NCBI GenBank assembly: GCA_012518835.1
Contig: JAAYRH010000033.1
Location: 1 to 64,000 of the forward strand
From: Aeromonadales bacterium
Lineage (GTDB): Bacteria; Pseudomonadota; Gammaproteobacteria; Enterobacterales; Aeromonadaceae
Length of the DNA stretch: 64,000 nt
Reading direction: 5' to 3'
In this document: one piece after another, positions 48,646-59,159 of the stretch
Numbering within the stretch: the first letter of the stretch is position 1
How the letters are laid out: every line of letters starts with the position of its first letter
Notes under the pieces: generated by a model
What the model saw: the letters and a program-made list of their open reading frames with translations, nothing else
The model's database searches: none
Told to the model about the DNA's origin: nothing
Program-made: the position numbers and the translations under genes

Positions 48646-49193
48646 ACACTCATTCCTTGGGCTTGCTCAAGCTCGCCGCGCGCTGCTAATAACAGATCAC
48701 ATAGCTCACGTACCGCACCGTAACCGCCGTTAAGCTGAGTAGTATAGGCGGCTTGCTGGCGGACCAGCGGATGGGCATCGGCCACCGCGACTCCTAAGCC
48801 ACAATCGAGCATGACGGGTAAGTCCACCACGTCGTCGCCAATATAGGCCACCTGCTGGGGTGATAGGTGTAAGGTGTTTAATAAAGTGTGGTAGCTGTGC
48901 ATTTTATCACTTTGGCCTTGATAGACATGACGAACTCCTAAGGCGGCCATGCGATCGCTGACAATGCGCGACTCGCGACCGGTAATAATAGCCACTTCGA
49001 TGCCCGCGTTTAATAGGGCTCTCATGCCAAAGCCATCTTTGGTATTAAAGGTTTTATATTCTTCGCCTGCATTGCCTAAATAAATCAGCCCATCGGAGAG
49101 GACGCCATCCACATCGCAAATCAGCAGCTGAGTTTGCGCGAGTTGTTGCCATACACGGGCGGTAATAGGGCCATATAAACTGGATAATTCCAT
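48642..49193 (-). CDS. kdsC: 3-deoxy-D-manno-octulosonate 8-phosphate phosphatase
   Basis: 183 aa HAD-superfamily enzyme (C0 type without a cap). Motif I is D27-V-D29-G in ICDVDGVLSDG; motif III/IV lies in YIGDDVVDLPVM. Releases Kdo from Kdo-8-P for the LPS inner core. Overlaps the kdsD stop by one base. Confidence 0.96.
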   Translation of the reverse strand: MELSSLYGPITARVWQQLAQTQLLICDVDGVLSDGLIYLGNAGEEYKTFNTKDGFGMRALLNAGIEVAIITGRESRIVSDRMAALGVRHVYQGQSDKMHSYHTLLNTLHLSPQQVAYIGDDVVDLPVMLDCGLGVAVADAHPLVRQQAAYTTQLNGGYGAVRELCDLLLAARGELEQAQGMSV

Positions 49194-50167
49194 TAAATCA
49201 CTCCTGCTAATAACAAATCGTGCATATTAAAAGCGCCAACAGGATGGTTTTTTTCATCAACCACTAATAAGCCGCTGATTTTTTTCTCTTCCATTAAATG
49301 CACCGCTTGTGCAGCGAGCATGGTTGCAGGCACGGTAGTGCAATGAGGAGTCATTACTTGAGCGATGGTAGCGCGGTGCACATCTACTTTTTGATCGAGG
49401 GTGCGGCGTAAGTCACCATCGGTATAAATACCCACTAGTTGATTATCGTGGTTGACTACCCCGGTAAAGCCAAGTCCCGTGCGGCCAATCTCGGTCAAGG
49501 CATCAATAATTAAGGTATTAAGCCCCACACTAGGTACTTTTTCGCCTTGATGCATTAAATCCCCGACCCGTAATAATAACCGCTTTCCTAACGCACCGCC
49601 GGGGTGGCTGAGTGCAAAATCGTCGGCTGTAAAACCGCGCGCTTCCAGTAATGAAACCGCCAAGGCATCACCCATGACCAGAGCTGCTGTGGTGCTGGCG
49701 GTGGGCGCTAAGCCGAGGGGGCAAGCTTCTTGTTCAACGTGAGTACATAGATGCACCTTGGCTTCGCGCGCCATGGTAGAAGCCGGGTTGCCAGTCAAAC
49801 AAATAAGAGGAATGCCGCGGCGTTTGAGTACCGGCAGTAAAGCAATAATTTCATGGCTTTCTCCGGAATTAGACAAGGCCAATACCACATCGTCTTTGCC
49901 GATCATGCCTAAATCGCCATGGCTGGCTTCTCCGGGATGAATAAAAAAAGCGGGGGTACCGGTGCTGGCTAAAGTGGCCGCTATTTTATGGGCAATATGC
50001 CCAGATTTCCCCATGCCAGTGACCACTACTTTGCCCGAGCAGTGAAACATTAGCTGACAAGCTTCGTTAAAGTTGACATCTAGATATTGATATAAACCTT
50101 CAATAGCGGCCTTTTCAATGTCTAATACGCGATGGGCAGTTACTCGATAGTCAAATTCAGTGCTCAT
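49193..50167 (-). CDS. kdsD: D-arabinose 5-phosphate isomerase KdsD
   Basis: 324 aa from ATG 50167 (MSTEFDYRVTAHR), supported by GGAG six bases upstream; a longer in-frame opening lacks a ribosome site. An N-terminal SIS domain (about 35-180, with GMGKSGHIAHKIAATLAS and SHPGGALGK) and two C-terminal CBS motifs (about 205-324). Makes A5P for Kdo synthesis. In E. coli a Ca2+/Na+ antiporter gene (yrbG) precedes it; here mlaF is the direct divergent neighbour. Confidence 0.96.
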   Translation of the reverse strand: MSTEFDYRVTAHRVLDIEKAAIEGLYQYLDVNFNEACQLMFHCSGKVVVTGMGKSGHIAHKIAATLASTGTPAFFIHPGEASHGDLGMIGKDDVVLALSNSGESHEIIALLPVLKRRGIPLICLTGNPASTMAREAKVHLCTHVEQEACPLGLAPTASTTAALVMGDALAVSLLEARGFTADDFALSHPGGALGKRLLLRVGDLMHQGEKVPSVGLNTLIIDALTEIGRTGLGFTGVVNHDNQLVGIYTDGDLRRTLDQKVDVHRATIAQVMTPHCTTVPATMLAAQAVHLMEEKKISGLLVVDEKNHPVGAFNMHDLLLAGVI

Positions 50168-50328
50168 TATCTTCTCCATGGCAGTGGCGGCGCCATTATA
50201 GAAAAGCTGACGTCGATATGCGACCAAAGAAACGGTGCTGTCATAGGATAACCTAGGACTTCAGCGCTTTTGAGTTGCCCATTGTAGGCGGAACTCATAC
50301 AATTCCTTCTTTTAATTGGGGAATCAGT

Positions 50329-51129
50329 TTGAGCCAGAACCTTGTTGAAATAAGGGATCTTTGCTTTGGCCATGGTGATCGCGTCTTGTATGATCGCATT
50401 AACCTAGCGATCCCTAAAGGTAAAATTACTGCCATCATGGGGCCAAGTGGCATAGGTAAAACCACTATGCTGCGCTTGATAGGCGGTCAAATAAAACCAC
50501 ACAGTGGTGATATCTTATTTGATGGGCACTCCATTCCTAATATTAGCCGTGGACAACTTTATAAGTTGCGCCAACGCATGGGTATGCTCTTTCAAAGTGG
50601 GGCTTTATTTACTGGCTTATCAGTATTTGAAAACGTGGCGTTTCCGCTGCGCGAATACAGCGGTTGGCCAGAAGAGATGATCCGCACCATGGTGATGATG
50701 AAGCTTGAAGCGGTAGGGTTGCGCGGCGCTGCTGAGCTGATGCCTGCGGAGCTGTCAGGCGGTATGGCGCGACGCGCAGCACTGGCTAGAGCCATCGCCC
50801 AAGATCCAGAATTAATCATGTATGATGAGCCTTTCGCCGGCCAAGATCCCATTAGTATGGCAGTGCTGGTGAAACTTATTGCCGAGCTTAATAAGGCACA
50901 AGGGCTGACATCCATTGTGGTGACTCATGACGTAGACGAAGTGATGAGCATTGCGGATTATGCCTATGTGATTGCCAATAAGAAGGTAATAGCCGCCGGC
51001 ACGCCCGAAGAGCTGAGAAATAACACTGATGCGCAATTGGTGCAATTTTTAGAGGGGCACGCAGATGGGCCGGTGCCTTTTCACTATCCTGCCCCCTCAT
51101 TTAGGGAGTCGTTAGCCAATGTTGATTGA
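50329..51129 (+). CDS. mlaF: Phospholipid ABC transporter ATPase MlaF
   Basis: 266 aa if read from the TTG at 50329 ([10 protein letters not shown]), which has GGGGAA five bases upstream and aligns with the E. coli N-terminus; no ATG is available until the Walker A region, and a TTG at 50275 would add 18 non-family residues. Walker [10 protein letters not shown] (38-46), signature [14 protein letters not shown], Walker [15 protein letters not shown]-terminal tail [10 protein letters not shown] is the MlaB-contacting extension. Powers phospholipid traffic for outer-membrane asymmetry. Confidence 0.94.
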   Translation: MSQNLVEIRDLCFGHGDRVLYDRINLAIPKGKITAIMGPSGIGKTTMLRLIGGQIKPHSGDILFDGHSIPNISRGQLYKLRQRMGMLFQSGALFTGLSVFENVAFPLREYSGWPEEMIRTMVMMKLEAVGLRGAAELMPAELSGGMARRAALARAIAQDPELIMYDEPFAGQDPISMAVLVKLIAELNKAQGLTSIVVTHDVDEVMSIADYAYVIANKKVIAAGTPEELRNNTDAQLVQFLEGHADGPVPFHYPAPSFRESLANVD

Positions 51130-51898
51130 TGGAATAGGGCGACTAGGGCGAAAGGGTGTGGCGAGTCTGACGGCCGGTGGTCGGGCCGGCATCATGTTAA
51201 TGCATGCCCTAATAGGACGCCCACAGCCGAGAAAACATTTTCCTTTATTAGTAGAGCAGCTCTATGTAGTGGGTGTGCAATCGATAGCCATTATTTTGGT
51301 GTCAGGCATTTTCATCGGTATGGTGCTGGCGCTGCAAGGCTACAACGTCTTAGTTGATTTTGGCGCCGAAGGCATGTTGGGACCACTAGTTTCCTTATCT
51401 TTACTGCGAGAGCTAGGCCCGGTCGTAACCGGTTTGTTATTTGCCGGCCGCGCCGGCTCGGCTCTTACTGCTGAGCTGGGCTTAATGAAAGCCACCGAGC
51501 AGCTGTCGAGTCTAGAAATGATGGGGGTCGATCCTTTGCGTCGTGTAGTGGCGCCACGTTTTTGGGCAGGCCTAATTAGCATGCCGCTGCTTGCGCTGAT
51601 GTTCAGCCTAGTGGGTATTTGGGGCGCTAAATTAGTGGGCGTCGATTGGCTGGGGGTCGATGCTGGCGGATTTTGGTCAGCGATGCAGGCGGCGGTTGAA
51701 TTTAAGCAAGACATCATGCAGGGTTTTGTAAAGAGCGTGGTGTTTGCCTTAGTAGTCACTTGGATTGCCCTGTTTAACGGTTTTGATGCTAAGCCCACAG
51801 CGGCTGGGATCAGTCAGGCCACGACGCGTACCGTGGTTCATTCTTCTTTAGCGGTCTTAGGGCTCGACTTTGTCCTCACCGTGGTTATGTTTGGGTAA
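51119..51898 (+). CDS. mlaE: Phospholipid ABC transporter permease MlaE
   Basis: 259 aa (E. coli 260 aa) with about five membrane segments; conserved [38 protein letters not shown] and [21 protein letters not shown]. Overlaps mlaF by 11 bases, and its TAA abuts the mlaD start. Lacks the N-terminal STAS domain carried by the paralogue at 11646, because a separate mlaB is present. Confidence 0.97.
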   Translation: MLIDGIGRLGRKGVASLTAGGRAGIMLMHALIGRPQPRKHFPLLVEQLYVVGVQSIAIILVSGIFIGMVLALQGYNVLVDFGAEGMLGPLVSLSLLRELGPVVTGLLFAGRAGSALTAELGLMKATEQLSSLEMMGVDPLRRVVAPRFWAGLISMPLLALMFSLVGIWGAKLVGVDWLGVDAGGFWSAMQAAVEFKQDIMQGFVKSVVFALVVTWIALFNGFDAKPTAAGISQATTRTVVHSSLAVLGLDFVLTVVMFG

Positions 51899-52378
51899 AT
51901 GACGATGAAATACAGCAAGTTAGAGTTCAGTGTGGGCTGCTTTATGTTGGCCGGTATCGGCGCCTTATTGTTGCTGGCGTTTAAAGTAGCGGGAGTGAAT
52001 GTTAAGGGGCAAGGAGAAAGCTATACCCTCTATGCGAAGTTCGATAACATCGGCGGCCTAAAAGTACGCTCGCCCATTAAAGTTGGCGGAGTCGTGGTAG
52101 GGCGAGTGAGTGATATTACCCTCGATGAAAACGAACAAATCCCAGTAGTGACATTAACAGTCAGTCGCAGTGCCGGTGAATTAGCCGAAAGCACCACCGC
52201 TGCTATCCAAACCTCCGGTCTCTTAGGTGAGCAGTATCTAGGGTTGTCGCCAGGCTTTGTTGATGAAGAGATGGGCATTGGTATTTTGGCTGACGGCGAT
52301 ACTATCACTGACACCCAATCGGCACTGGTGTTAGAAGAATTAATTGGCAAGTTTATTTATTCTATCGGCGACAAATAA
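51899..52378 (+). CDS. mlaD: MCE protein MlaD
   Basis: 159 aa. An N-terminal membrane helix (about 10-28) and one MCE domain (38-115; SPIKVGGVVVGRVSDITLDE) forming a hexameric lipid ring. It is shorter than E. coli MlaD (183 aa) mainly at the C-terminus. ATG at 51905 is an alternative two codons in. Confidence 0.95.
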   Translation: MTMKYSKLEFSVGCFMLAGIGALLLLAFKVAGVNVKGQGESYTLYAKFDNIGGLKVRSPIKVGGVVVGRVSDITLDENEQIPVVTLTVSRSAGELAESTTAAIQTSGLLGEQYLGLSPGFVDEEMGIGILADGDTITDTQSALVLEELIGKFIYSIGDK

Positions 52379-52403
52379 GTCGCCTCCTTGTTAGGAGCTC
52401 ATA

Positions 52404-53042
52404 ATGAAAAAATTATTGATGTCAGGGCTGTTGTTAATGGCAACCAGCTGGGTACCGGCCGCAGTAGCGGTGCCATTAGATGATCCTTATCAACTAATGA
52501 ACGAGGTGGCTAATAACACCTTCGAACGTTTAAATAACGAACAATCTAAAATTAAAGCCGATCCTAAATATTTACGTGAAATTGTTGAAGACGAAATGTT
52601 ACCAGCGGTAGATGTGCGCTTTACTGCATTTCGGGTTATTGGTAAGCAGCTAAATAACACCACACCAGAACAACGCGATGCTTTTGTGAATGCTTTTAGC
52701 GATTACTTAGTCGTGACTTATGCTGACGCACTGGCCGCTTATGATGAGCAAACCATCAAGATTGGCAGTGGCAAAGTAGCTAACGATGCTAAGCTGGTAT
52801 CGATCCCAGTGACGGTACTTGAGCCTAACAAGCCGGCTATCGATTTAGAGTTTAAGCTGCGCAAAAATAGCCGTACTGGCGAGTGGAAAGTATTCGACAT
52901 GATTGCGGAAGGGATCAGCTTGCTCTCGGCGAAACAGTCAGAGTTAAGTGGTTTAATTCGTCAAAAAGGTATTGATAAAGTTACCCAAGACTTACAAGCA
53001 CATACTAAAAAGCCAGTAACACCACTGGAAAGAAAAGAATGA
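52404..53042 (+). CDS. mlaC: Periplasmic phospholipid carrier MlaC
   Basis: 212 aa with a signal peptide (about 1-23, ending AAVA). Ttg2/MlaC domain including DPYQLMNEVANNTFERLN and the C-terminal SELSGLIRQKGIDKVTQDL. Ferries phospholipid between MlaA and MlaFEDB. SD AGGAG is strong. Overlaps mlaB by four bases (ATGA). Confidence 0.96.
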   Translation: MKKLLMSGLLLMATSWVPAAVAVPLDDPYQLMNEVANNTFERLNNEQSKIKADPKYLREIVEDEMLPAVDVRFTAFRVIGKQLNNTTPEQRDAFVNAFSDYLVVTYADALAAYDEQTIKIGSGKVANDAKLVSIPVTVLEPNKPAIDLEFKLRKNSRTGEWKVFDMIAEGISLLSAKQSELSGLIRQKGIDKVTQDLQAHTKKPVTPLERKE

Positions 53043-53332
53043 AACTCAGCCGCGCACTCACCCGAGAACATCTAAGTGCCTATTGGGCGGAGCGCGAGGC
53101 GCTGTTTGCCCATCGGCAGGCAGACTTAAGTGATTTGTCGCAATTAGACTCCATTGGCTTAGCCTTTTTGGTGCAATGGAGTCAGGCGCTGGGAGCAGAG
53201 CAAGGACCGCTGACCCTGCTGTCACCGCCGCCAAGCTTTAAGCCCCTAGCCGCCTTATATGGCGTGGGTGCTTATTTTGAATTAAATGATACTAAGGCTG
53301 GGAGCCATCATGGATTTGAATGCACAAGTTGA
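53039..53332 (+). CDS. mlaB: STAS-domain protein MlaB
   Basis: 97 aa cytoplasmic STAS protein, with DLSQLDSIGLAFLVQWSQ carrying the conserved Ser/Thr loop. It stabilises the MlaFEDB complex. The start overlaps mlaC and the end overlaps ibaG by 23 bases. Confidence 0.9.
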   Translation: MKLSRALTREHLSAYWAEREALFAHRQADLSDLSQLDSIGLAFLVQWSQALGAEQGPLTLLSPPPSFKPLAALYGVGAYFELNDTKAGSHHGFECTS

Positions 53333-53570
53333 AAAACTAATACGAGATACGCTGGCGTTAGAAGAAATTTATGTCAAAAGTGAAGGCACCCATGTGCAAG
53401 TCATCGCTGTTTCTGCTGAGTTTACTGAGCTAAGCCGATTAAAGCGCGAGCAGGCGGTTAAGCGGCCTTTAGCAGATCTAATCGCTGATAATACCATTCA
53501 TGCTTTGACCGTAAAAACCTTTACTCCTGAACAGTGGGTTCGCGAGCGCAAATTTATAATGCCTTCCTAA
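53310..53570 (+). CDS. ibaG: BolA-family protein IbaG
   Basis: 86 aa from ATG 53310 (MDLNAQVEKLIRDTL), with GGGAG five bases upstream; an upstream in-frame start inside mlaB lacks one. BolA fold with ALEEIYVKSEGTHVQVIAVS; the last part is shorter than in BolA. IbaG works with monothiol glutaredoxins in Fe-S handling. Usual place between mlaB and murA. Confidence 0.93.
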   Translation: MDLNAQVEKLIRDTLALEEIYVKSEGTHVQVIAVSAEFTELSRLKREQAVKRPLADLIADNTIHALTVKTFTPEQWVRERKFIMPS

Positions 53571-54839
<1,269 letters not shown>

Positions 54840-54867
54840 AATCTCGCTGTAAGCGATCAGAGAAAAT

Positions 54868-54900
54868 AAAAAGCCCAGATGCAGTGCATCTGGGCTTTTT
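54868..54900. terminator. Bidirectional terminator between murA and degS
   Basis: AAAAAGCCCAGATGC / GCATCTGGGCTTTTT with loop AGT; T-runs on both strands, convergent genes. Confidence 0.92.
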
Positions 54901-54928
54901 GTATTGCTTATTGTTGGCTGCGTGAAGG

Positions 54929-56026
54929 TTAGCGTAACCGTTGAAAACGGCTGTCTTCTTCAATCATCACCGGCAGTGTCATTAATTCACCGTCGCGTAG
55001 TAAGGTAATACGCACTTTAGTACCTGGGCGGGTTTCGGCAATTTTATCCATGGCTTGGCGAGTATTAACAATGGGCTCGTCGTCAATTTTTAACAGCACA
55101 TCTTCTTGCTTAATGCCGGCCTTAGCCGCGGGACCTTGCTCATTAATATGCTCTACAAATAACCCAGTACGATCGCCAAGCTTTAGTAACTGTGCCATTA
55201 GAGGCGGGATATCAGCGCCACCAATCCCTAAGTAACCGCGGATCACGCGACCATTTTTTATCAGCTCTTGCATAATTTGGTGAGCGAGCGCGTAAGGGAT
55301 AGCAAAGTTGATACCGTAGCTTTCTTGATGCGCTAGGCTTTGAAACGAAGCGGTATTGATGCCGACCATTTCTCCGTAAACGTTAATTAAAGCGCCGCCA
55401 GAATTGCCGGCATTAATAGCAGCATCAGTTTGTAGCAAGTCTTGGCGGCCGTTGCTATCTGGTCCCATGCTAGAAAGACCTGCACGGCCGGTGGCGCTAA
55501 TAATACCTTGAGTAATGGTTTGCCCTACGTTGTAGGGGTTGCCAATAGCGAGAACAATATCTCCTACCTGTGGGGCGAGCTTTTTATCTTGTGGAATGAC
55601 TGGCAATTGCTCGGCATTAATTTTAAGCACCGCTAAATCGGTAGGTACATCAAAGCCGGTGACTTCACCGGTTACAATGCGACCATCTTGTAGCGCCACG
55701 ATAATTTGATCGGCATCGGCAATGACATGATAGTTGGTTAAAATATAGCCTTGTTCAGACATAATAACCCCGGAGCCTAGGCTAGTGGCATTCAGCTCTG
55801 GAATTTGCTCGCCACGCTTAAAGCTGCGGCTATAAATATTCACCACCGCCGGTCCGGCGCGATTAGCTGCATAAGAGAAGCTCGACATCGCTACTTGCTG
55901 ATTACGCCACCAGTGCTCAAAAGGCTGGGTGCGCAGTTGTGGAAACAGTAATAGCAGGATTAACGCCATTAAAATACCGAATACTCCGGCCTGGAGGATG
56001 AATTTTATAGCTGAGGCTAGGCGCAT
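54929..56026 (-). CDS. degS: Site-1 stress-sensor protease DegS
   Basis: 365 aa, inner-membrane anchored by an N-terminal helix (about 10-30). Trypsin-like domain with H100, D130 and S209 (NAGNSGGAL) and a single PDZ domain (about 265-355). Senses misfolded porin C-termini and cuts RseA to free sigma-E. Downstream of degQ on the same strand with a strong hairpin between them. Confidence 0.96.
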   Translation of the reverse strand: MRLASAIKFILQAGVFGILMALILLLLFPQLRTQPFEHWWRNQQVAMSSFSYAANRAGPAVVNIYSRSFKRGEQIPELNATSLGSGVIMSEQGYILTNYHVIADADQIIVALQDGRIVTGEVTGFDVPTDLAVLKINAEQLPVIPQDKKLAPQVGDIVLAIGNPYNVGQTITQGIISATGRAGLSSMGPDSNGRQDLLQTDAAINAGNSGGALINVYGEMVGINTASFQSLAHQESYGINFAIPYALAHQIMQELIKNGRVIRGYLGIGGADIPPLMAQLLKLGDRTGLFVEHINEQGPAAKAGIKQEDVLLKIDDEPIVNTRQAMDKIAETRPGTKVRITLLRDGELMTLPVMIEEDSRFQRLR

Positions 56027-56083
56027 AAGGTGTAGATTCAGTTAAGGGCGATAACAAAAGAGGCTAAGCATAACATATTTATG

Positions 56084-56109
56084 TTAGCGCCCAGAGGGCT
56101 GGGCGCTAA
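56084..56109 (-). other. Strong hairpin without T-run between degQ and degS
   Basis: Perfect 11-bp stem TTAGCGCCCAG / CTGGGCGCTAA with a four-base loop, starting 5 bases after the degQ stop. No T-run follows on either strand, so it may protect the degQ mRNA end or partly uncouple degS rather than terminate. Confidence 0.55.
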
Positions 56110-56114
56110 AGAAC

Positions 56115-57473
56115 TTATCTAATAACAAGATAAATAGAAGAGCTGCCACGCTGAATATTTAGGGCAAGCACTTCGGGCTTTTTATCAACGATTTTACGCA
56201 AGTCTCGTAGGTTTTTAACCCGTTTGCGGTTCACACCAATGATAATATCGCCTTTCTCTAGGCCCGCTCTCGCGGCGACCGAGCGAGGCAGTACGTCAGT
56301 GACCTTAACGCCCGTGATGGACTCATTGCCACTGGTGGGCGCTAATGTGGCGCCATCTAAGGCTTTATTTAAGCTGTTGGCCGAGACGTCTCCTTCATCG
56401 GCACGAGCCAGAGTTACTTTGGCTTTTTGTTCTTTGCCATCACGAAACAAACCTAAGGTGACGGTTTTATTCGCACCCATGGTGGCTACTTTCGCTCTTA
56501 ACTCACCAAAGGAACGCACTGGCTTACCGTCGATACTAATAATAATATCTCCCGCCGCCAGCCCGGCTTTTTCGGCCGCAGAACCCTCAATGACTTGGCT
56601 AACAAAAGCACCATGCTGGCTCTTGTAGCCAAAAGTGCGCGCCAAATCCGAGGTGAGTTCACTGCCCATCACCCCTAACACCCCCCGGCGTACTTCGCCA
56701 TATTCCAAGATTTGGTCGGTGAGGCTCTTCACCATATTGGCAGGAATGGCAAACCCAATCCCAATATTACCGCCGCCAGGGCCTAAAATAGCCGTATTAA
56801 TACCTACTAGCTTACCTTCTAAGTCGATTAAGGCACCGCCGGAGTTACCAGAATTAATGGCGGCATCGGTTTGAATAAAGTTTTCTAAGTTCTCCACATT
56901 TAGTCCCGAGCGACCCAAGGCACTAATAATGCCCGAGGTGACGGTCTGTCCTAGACCAAAAGGATTACCAATAGCGATAGCAAAGTCGCCTACCTGAAGT
57001 TGATCGGAGTCGGCAAATTCAATTTCTACCAGATCTTTAGCATCGACTTTAAGTAAGGCGATATCACTTTGTTTATCGCTGCCGATAAGCTCGGCTTCAT
57101 ATTCTTGGCCATCAATGAGGGTAATTAAAATTTTATCGGCATCGCTTATCACGTGATTATTGGTGATCACGTATCCCTTTTTGGCATCAATAATGACTCC
57201 TGAGCCCAAGGCTTGAAACGGTCTTTCTTGTACTTGCGCGCCGGGGTGCTCGGGACCGAAGAAAAAGCGAAACGGCTCCGGAATAGCTTGCTGGCTTACT
57301 TTCTTTCCAGATACTGAGATATTTACTACCCCTGGAGTCACTTTCTCCACTACTGGGGCTAGGCTATAAATCTCACTACCCGCGCCAGGAGGCAGCGCGG
57401 CTTGAGCGTTAGGCACAAGCGCCATGCTTAAACTGAGTGCCACGGCGGATAGCAAAGGAAATCGAGGTTTCAT
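56115..57473 (-). CDS. degQ: Periplasmic serine endoprotease DegQ
   Basis: 452 aa with a signal peptide (about 1-25, ending AQA). Trypsin-like domain with H107, D137 and S211, then two PDZ domains (about 255-345 and 365-450). The length and the adjacent degS favour DegQ over DegP, although the two can act interchangeably. Degrades or chaperones misfolded envelope proteins. SD TAGGAG is clear. Confidence 0.93.
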   Translation of the reverse strand: MKPRFPLLSAVALSLSMALVPNAQAALPPGAGSEIYSLAPVVEKVTPGVVNISVSGKKVSQQAIPEPFRFFFGPEHPGAQVQERPFQALGSGVIIDAKKGYVITNNHVISDADKILITLIDGQEYEAELIGSDKQSDIALLKVDAKDLVEIEFADSDQLQVGDFAIAIGNPFGLGQTVTSGIISALGRSGLNVENLENFIQTDAAINSGNSGGALIDLEGKLVGINTAILGPGGGNIGIGFAIPANMVKSLTDQILEYGEVRRGVLGVMGSELTSDLARTFGYKSQHGAFVSQVIEGSAAEKAGLAAGDIIISIDGKPVRSFGELRAKVATMGANKTVTLGLFRDGKEQKAKVTLARADEGDVSANSLNKALDGATLAPTSGNESITGVKVTDVLPRSVAARAGLEKGDIIIGVNRKRVKNLRDLRKIVDKKPEVLALNIQRGSSSIYLVIR

Positions 57474-57697
57474 AAGTGCTCCTAAGTGAAGGCCTGTCTA
57501 GGCTAATTCGTATTATTATGACGTATGATGAATAACATAAGTTTCAATAGAGCCTGTAAAATTTATTTTTACTATTAAAGTTGATTTTTGTCGCCCAGAT
57601 CAAGTGTTTAGCGTAGGAGAGTCCTTGCCCTGTGGTGCAAGGCCTCTTTACACTGATCGACAATCTTTAACATTGCCAGCTAGGTATAACGAACTTC

Positions 57698-58798
57698 ATG
57701 ACTCCCATTAAAAAGTATCAAGCCGACTTAGAGCGAGATGATTTTATACACGATGCGACTCAAGCCAAGGCGGTTGCTCATTTGCAGCGCTTATTTGAGG
57801 AGCTAATGGCACCCTCCGTGCCAGCGCCTAAGCCTAGTCTGTTACAAAAATGGCTGAGCCGCCAGCCAGAACCAGTAGAACCGATCCAAGGAGTTTATTT
57901 CTGGGGTGGCGTCGGGCGCGGTAAAACCTATTTAGTCGATACCTTTTATGACTGCCTGCCCTTTAAGCAAAAGATGCGGATTCATTTTCATCACTTTATG
58001 TTGCGCGTACATAACGAATTGCAAACCTTAAAAGGACAATCGGATCCATTACAGGTAGTGGCTCAGCGTTTGGCCACCGAAGCGCGGGTGATTTGTTTTG
58101 ATGAGTTTTTTGTCTCCGATATTACCGATGCCATGATATTGGGTACCTTGTTTGAGTATCTGTTTGAGTTAGGCATTACTTTGGTCGCCACTTCTAACAT
58201 TCCGCCTGACGAGCTGTACCGTAACGGTTTGCAACGAGCGCGCTTTTTACCGGCAATAGCGCTTATTAAAGCGCACTGTGAAGTAGTTAACGTCGACTCG
58301 GGTGTGGATTATCGATTGCGCACCTTAGAGCAGGCTAAGATTTACCACACTCCTTTAGATGAACAGGCCCGCTTAAGTCTAGACAGTTATTTTGCTAACT
58401 TGAGCCAAGGAGCAGGAAAACCCAAGCAGGTGATCCGGGTTAACCATCGTGAGCTAATGACTATTGCTGAGGGCAATGGTGTGCTTTATATCGACTTTCA
58501 AGAGCTGTGCTGCACGCCCCGTTCGCAAAATGACTATATTGAACTGGCCCATCGCTACCATGGGGTTTTGTTAGCGAATGTGCAGCCGATGGGACAGGGT
58601 AGCGATGATGCGGCGCGTCGTTTTATTGCTCTGGTGGATGAGTTTTATGAGCGTCAGGTAAAATTAATTATCTCAGCGGCCCTGCCAATGGAGCAGTTAT
58701 ATAGCGAAGGTCTGCTGGATTTTGAATTTAAGCGCTGTTTATCGCGACTGATTGAAATGCAGTCTCATGAATATCTGGCCAAAGAGCATCTGCCTTAA
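57698..58798 (+). CDS. zapE: Cell division protein ZapE, AFG1-like ATPase
   Basis: 366 aa. Walker A WGGVGRGKT (69-77), Walker B VICFDEFFVSD near 130-140. ZapE binds FtsZ and is needed for division at high temperature or low oxygen. Divergent from degQ; the zapG (yhcB) gene that lies in this gap in E. coli is missing. SD is weak (AGGT, far). Confidence 0.93.
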   Translation: MTPIKKYQADLERDDFIHDATQAKAVAHLQRLFEELMAPSVPAPKPSLLQKWLSRQPEPVEPIQGVYFWGGVGRGKTYLVDTFYDCLPFKQKMRIHFHHFMLRVHNELQTLKGQSDPLQVVAQRLATEARVICFDEFFVSDITDAMILGTLFEYLFELGITLVATSNIPPDELYRNGLQRARFLPAIALIKAHCEVVNVDSGVDYRLRTLEQAKIYHTPLDEQARLSLDSYFANLSQGAGKPKQVIRVNHRELMTIAEGNGVLYIDFQELCCTPRSQNDYIELAHRYHGVLLANVQPMGQGSDDAARRFIALVDEFYERQVKLIISAALPMEQLYSEGLLDFEFKRCLSRLIEMQSHEYLAKEHLP

Positions 58799-58991
58799 GC
58801 GCTTAGCATGATTGAAAGTAGAATAGAAAAGCAGGCTAGCGTCACTTTGTGCTGAATATGCAGCACTTTGTTCGAGAATTCCCTTTCTTTAGCGCATAGG
58901 GGGTGTCAAAATACGTACCCCAGTATTTGGGCATAATGCTGAGAAGGGGCGAGCGAGTCGACTAACTTTGATGGGCATCAAAATTAGTAGG

Positions 58992-59019
58992 TGATTATTA
59001 CGGCAACTTTATCTATAAT
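58992..59019 (+). promoter_or_regulatory. Candidate promoter of rplM-rpsI
   Basis: Perfect -10 TATAAT at 59014-59019; the -35 about 16-17 bases upstream (TGATTA) is poor. The position would give an rplM leader of roughly 130 bases. Confidence 0.45.
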
Positions 59020-59108
59020 CGCTCTGCCCACGTTACACTGCTGTCTAACGGACGGCGTCACTGTAAACAGACACTCGTACTCGAAGGGGTACAATGTTTG
59101 CTGGTGTT

Positions 59109-59124
59109 TTGCGCATGTGCGCAA
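59109..59124 (+). promoter_or_regulatory. rplM leader hairpin
   Basis: TTGCGC, loop ATGT, GCGCAA: perfect 6-bp stem 36 bases before the rplM ATG. E. coli rplM-rpsI is autoregulated by L13 through a structured leader; this is a plausible equivalent. Confidence 0.4.
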
Positions 59125-59159
59125 GTGTATTATTCATTTTAAGTAATTTGGGTTTATCC

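Larger units (their letters stand above)
58799..59159. other. Noncoding region upstream of rplM
   Basis: About 360 bases. It holds a weak zapE hairpin (GTGCTG / CAGCAC, 58849-58866, followed by TTTGTT), a candidate -10 box and the rplM leader hairpin. No ORF with family support was found. Confidence 0.5.

Noticed and set aside
59094..59159. N-terminal extension of L13 from ATG 59094
   Set aside because: L13 begins MKTF throughout bacteria and a hydrophobic extension would be unusual; kept only as a leader curiosity.
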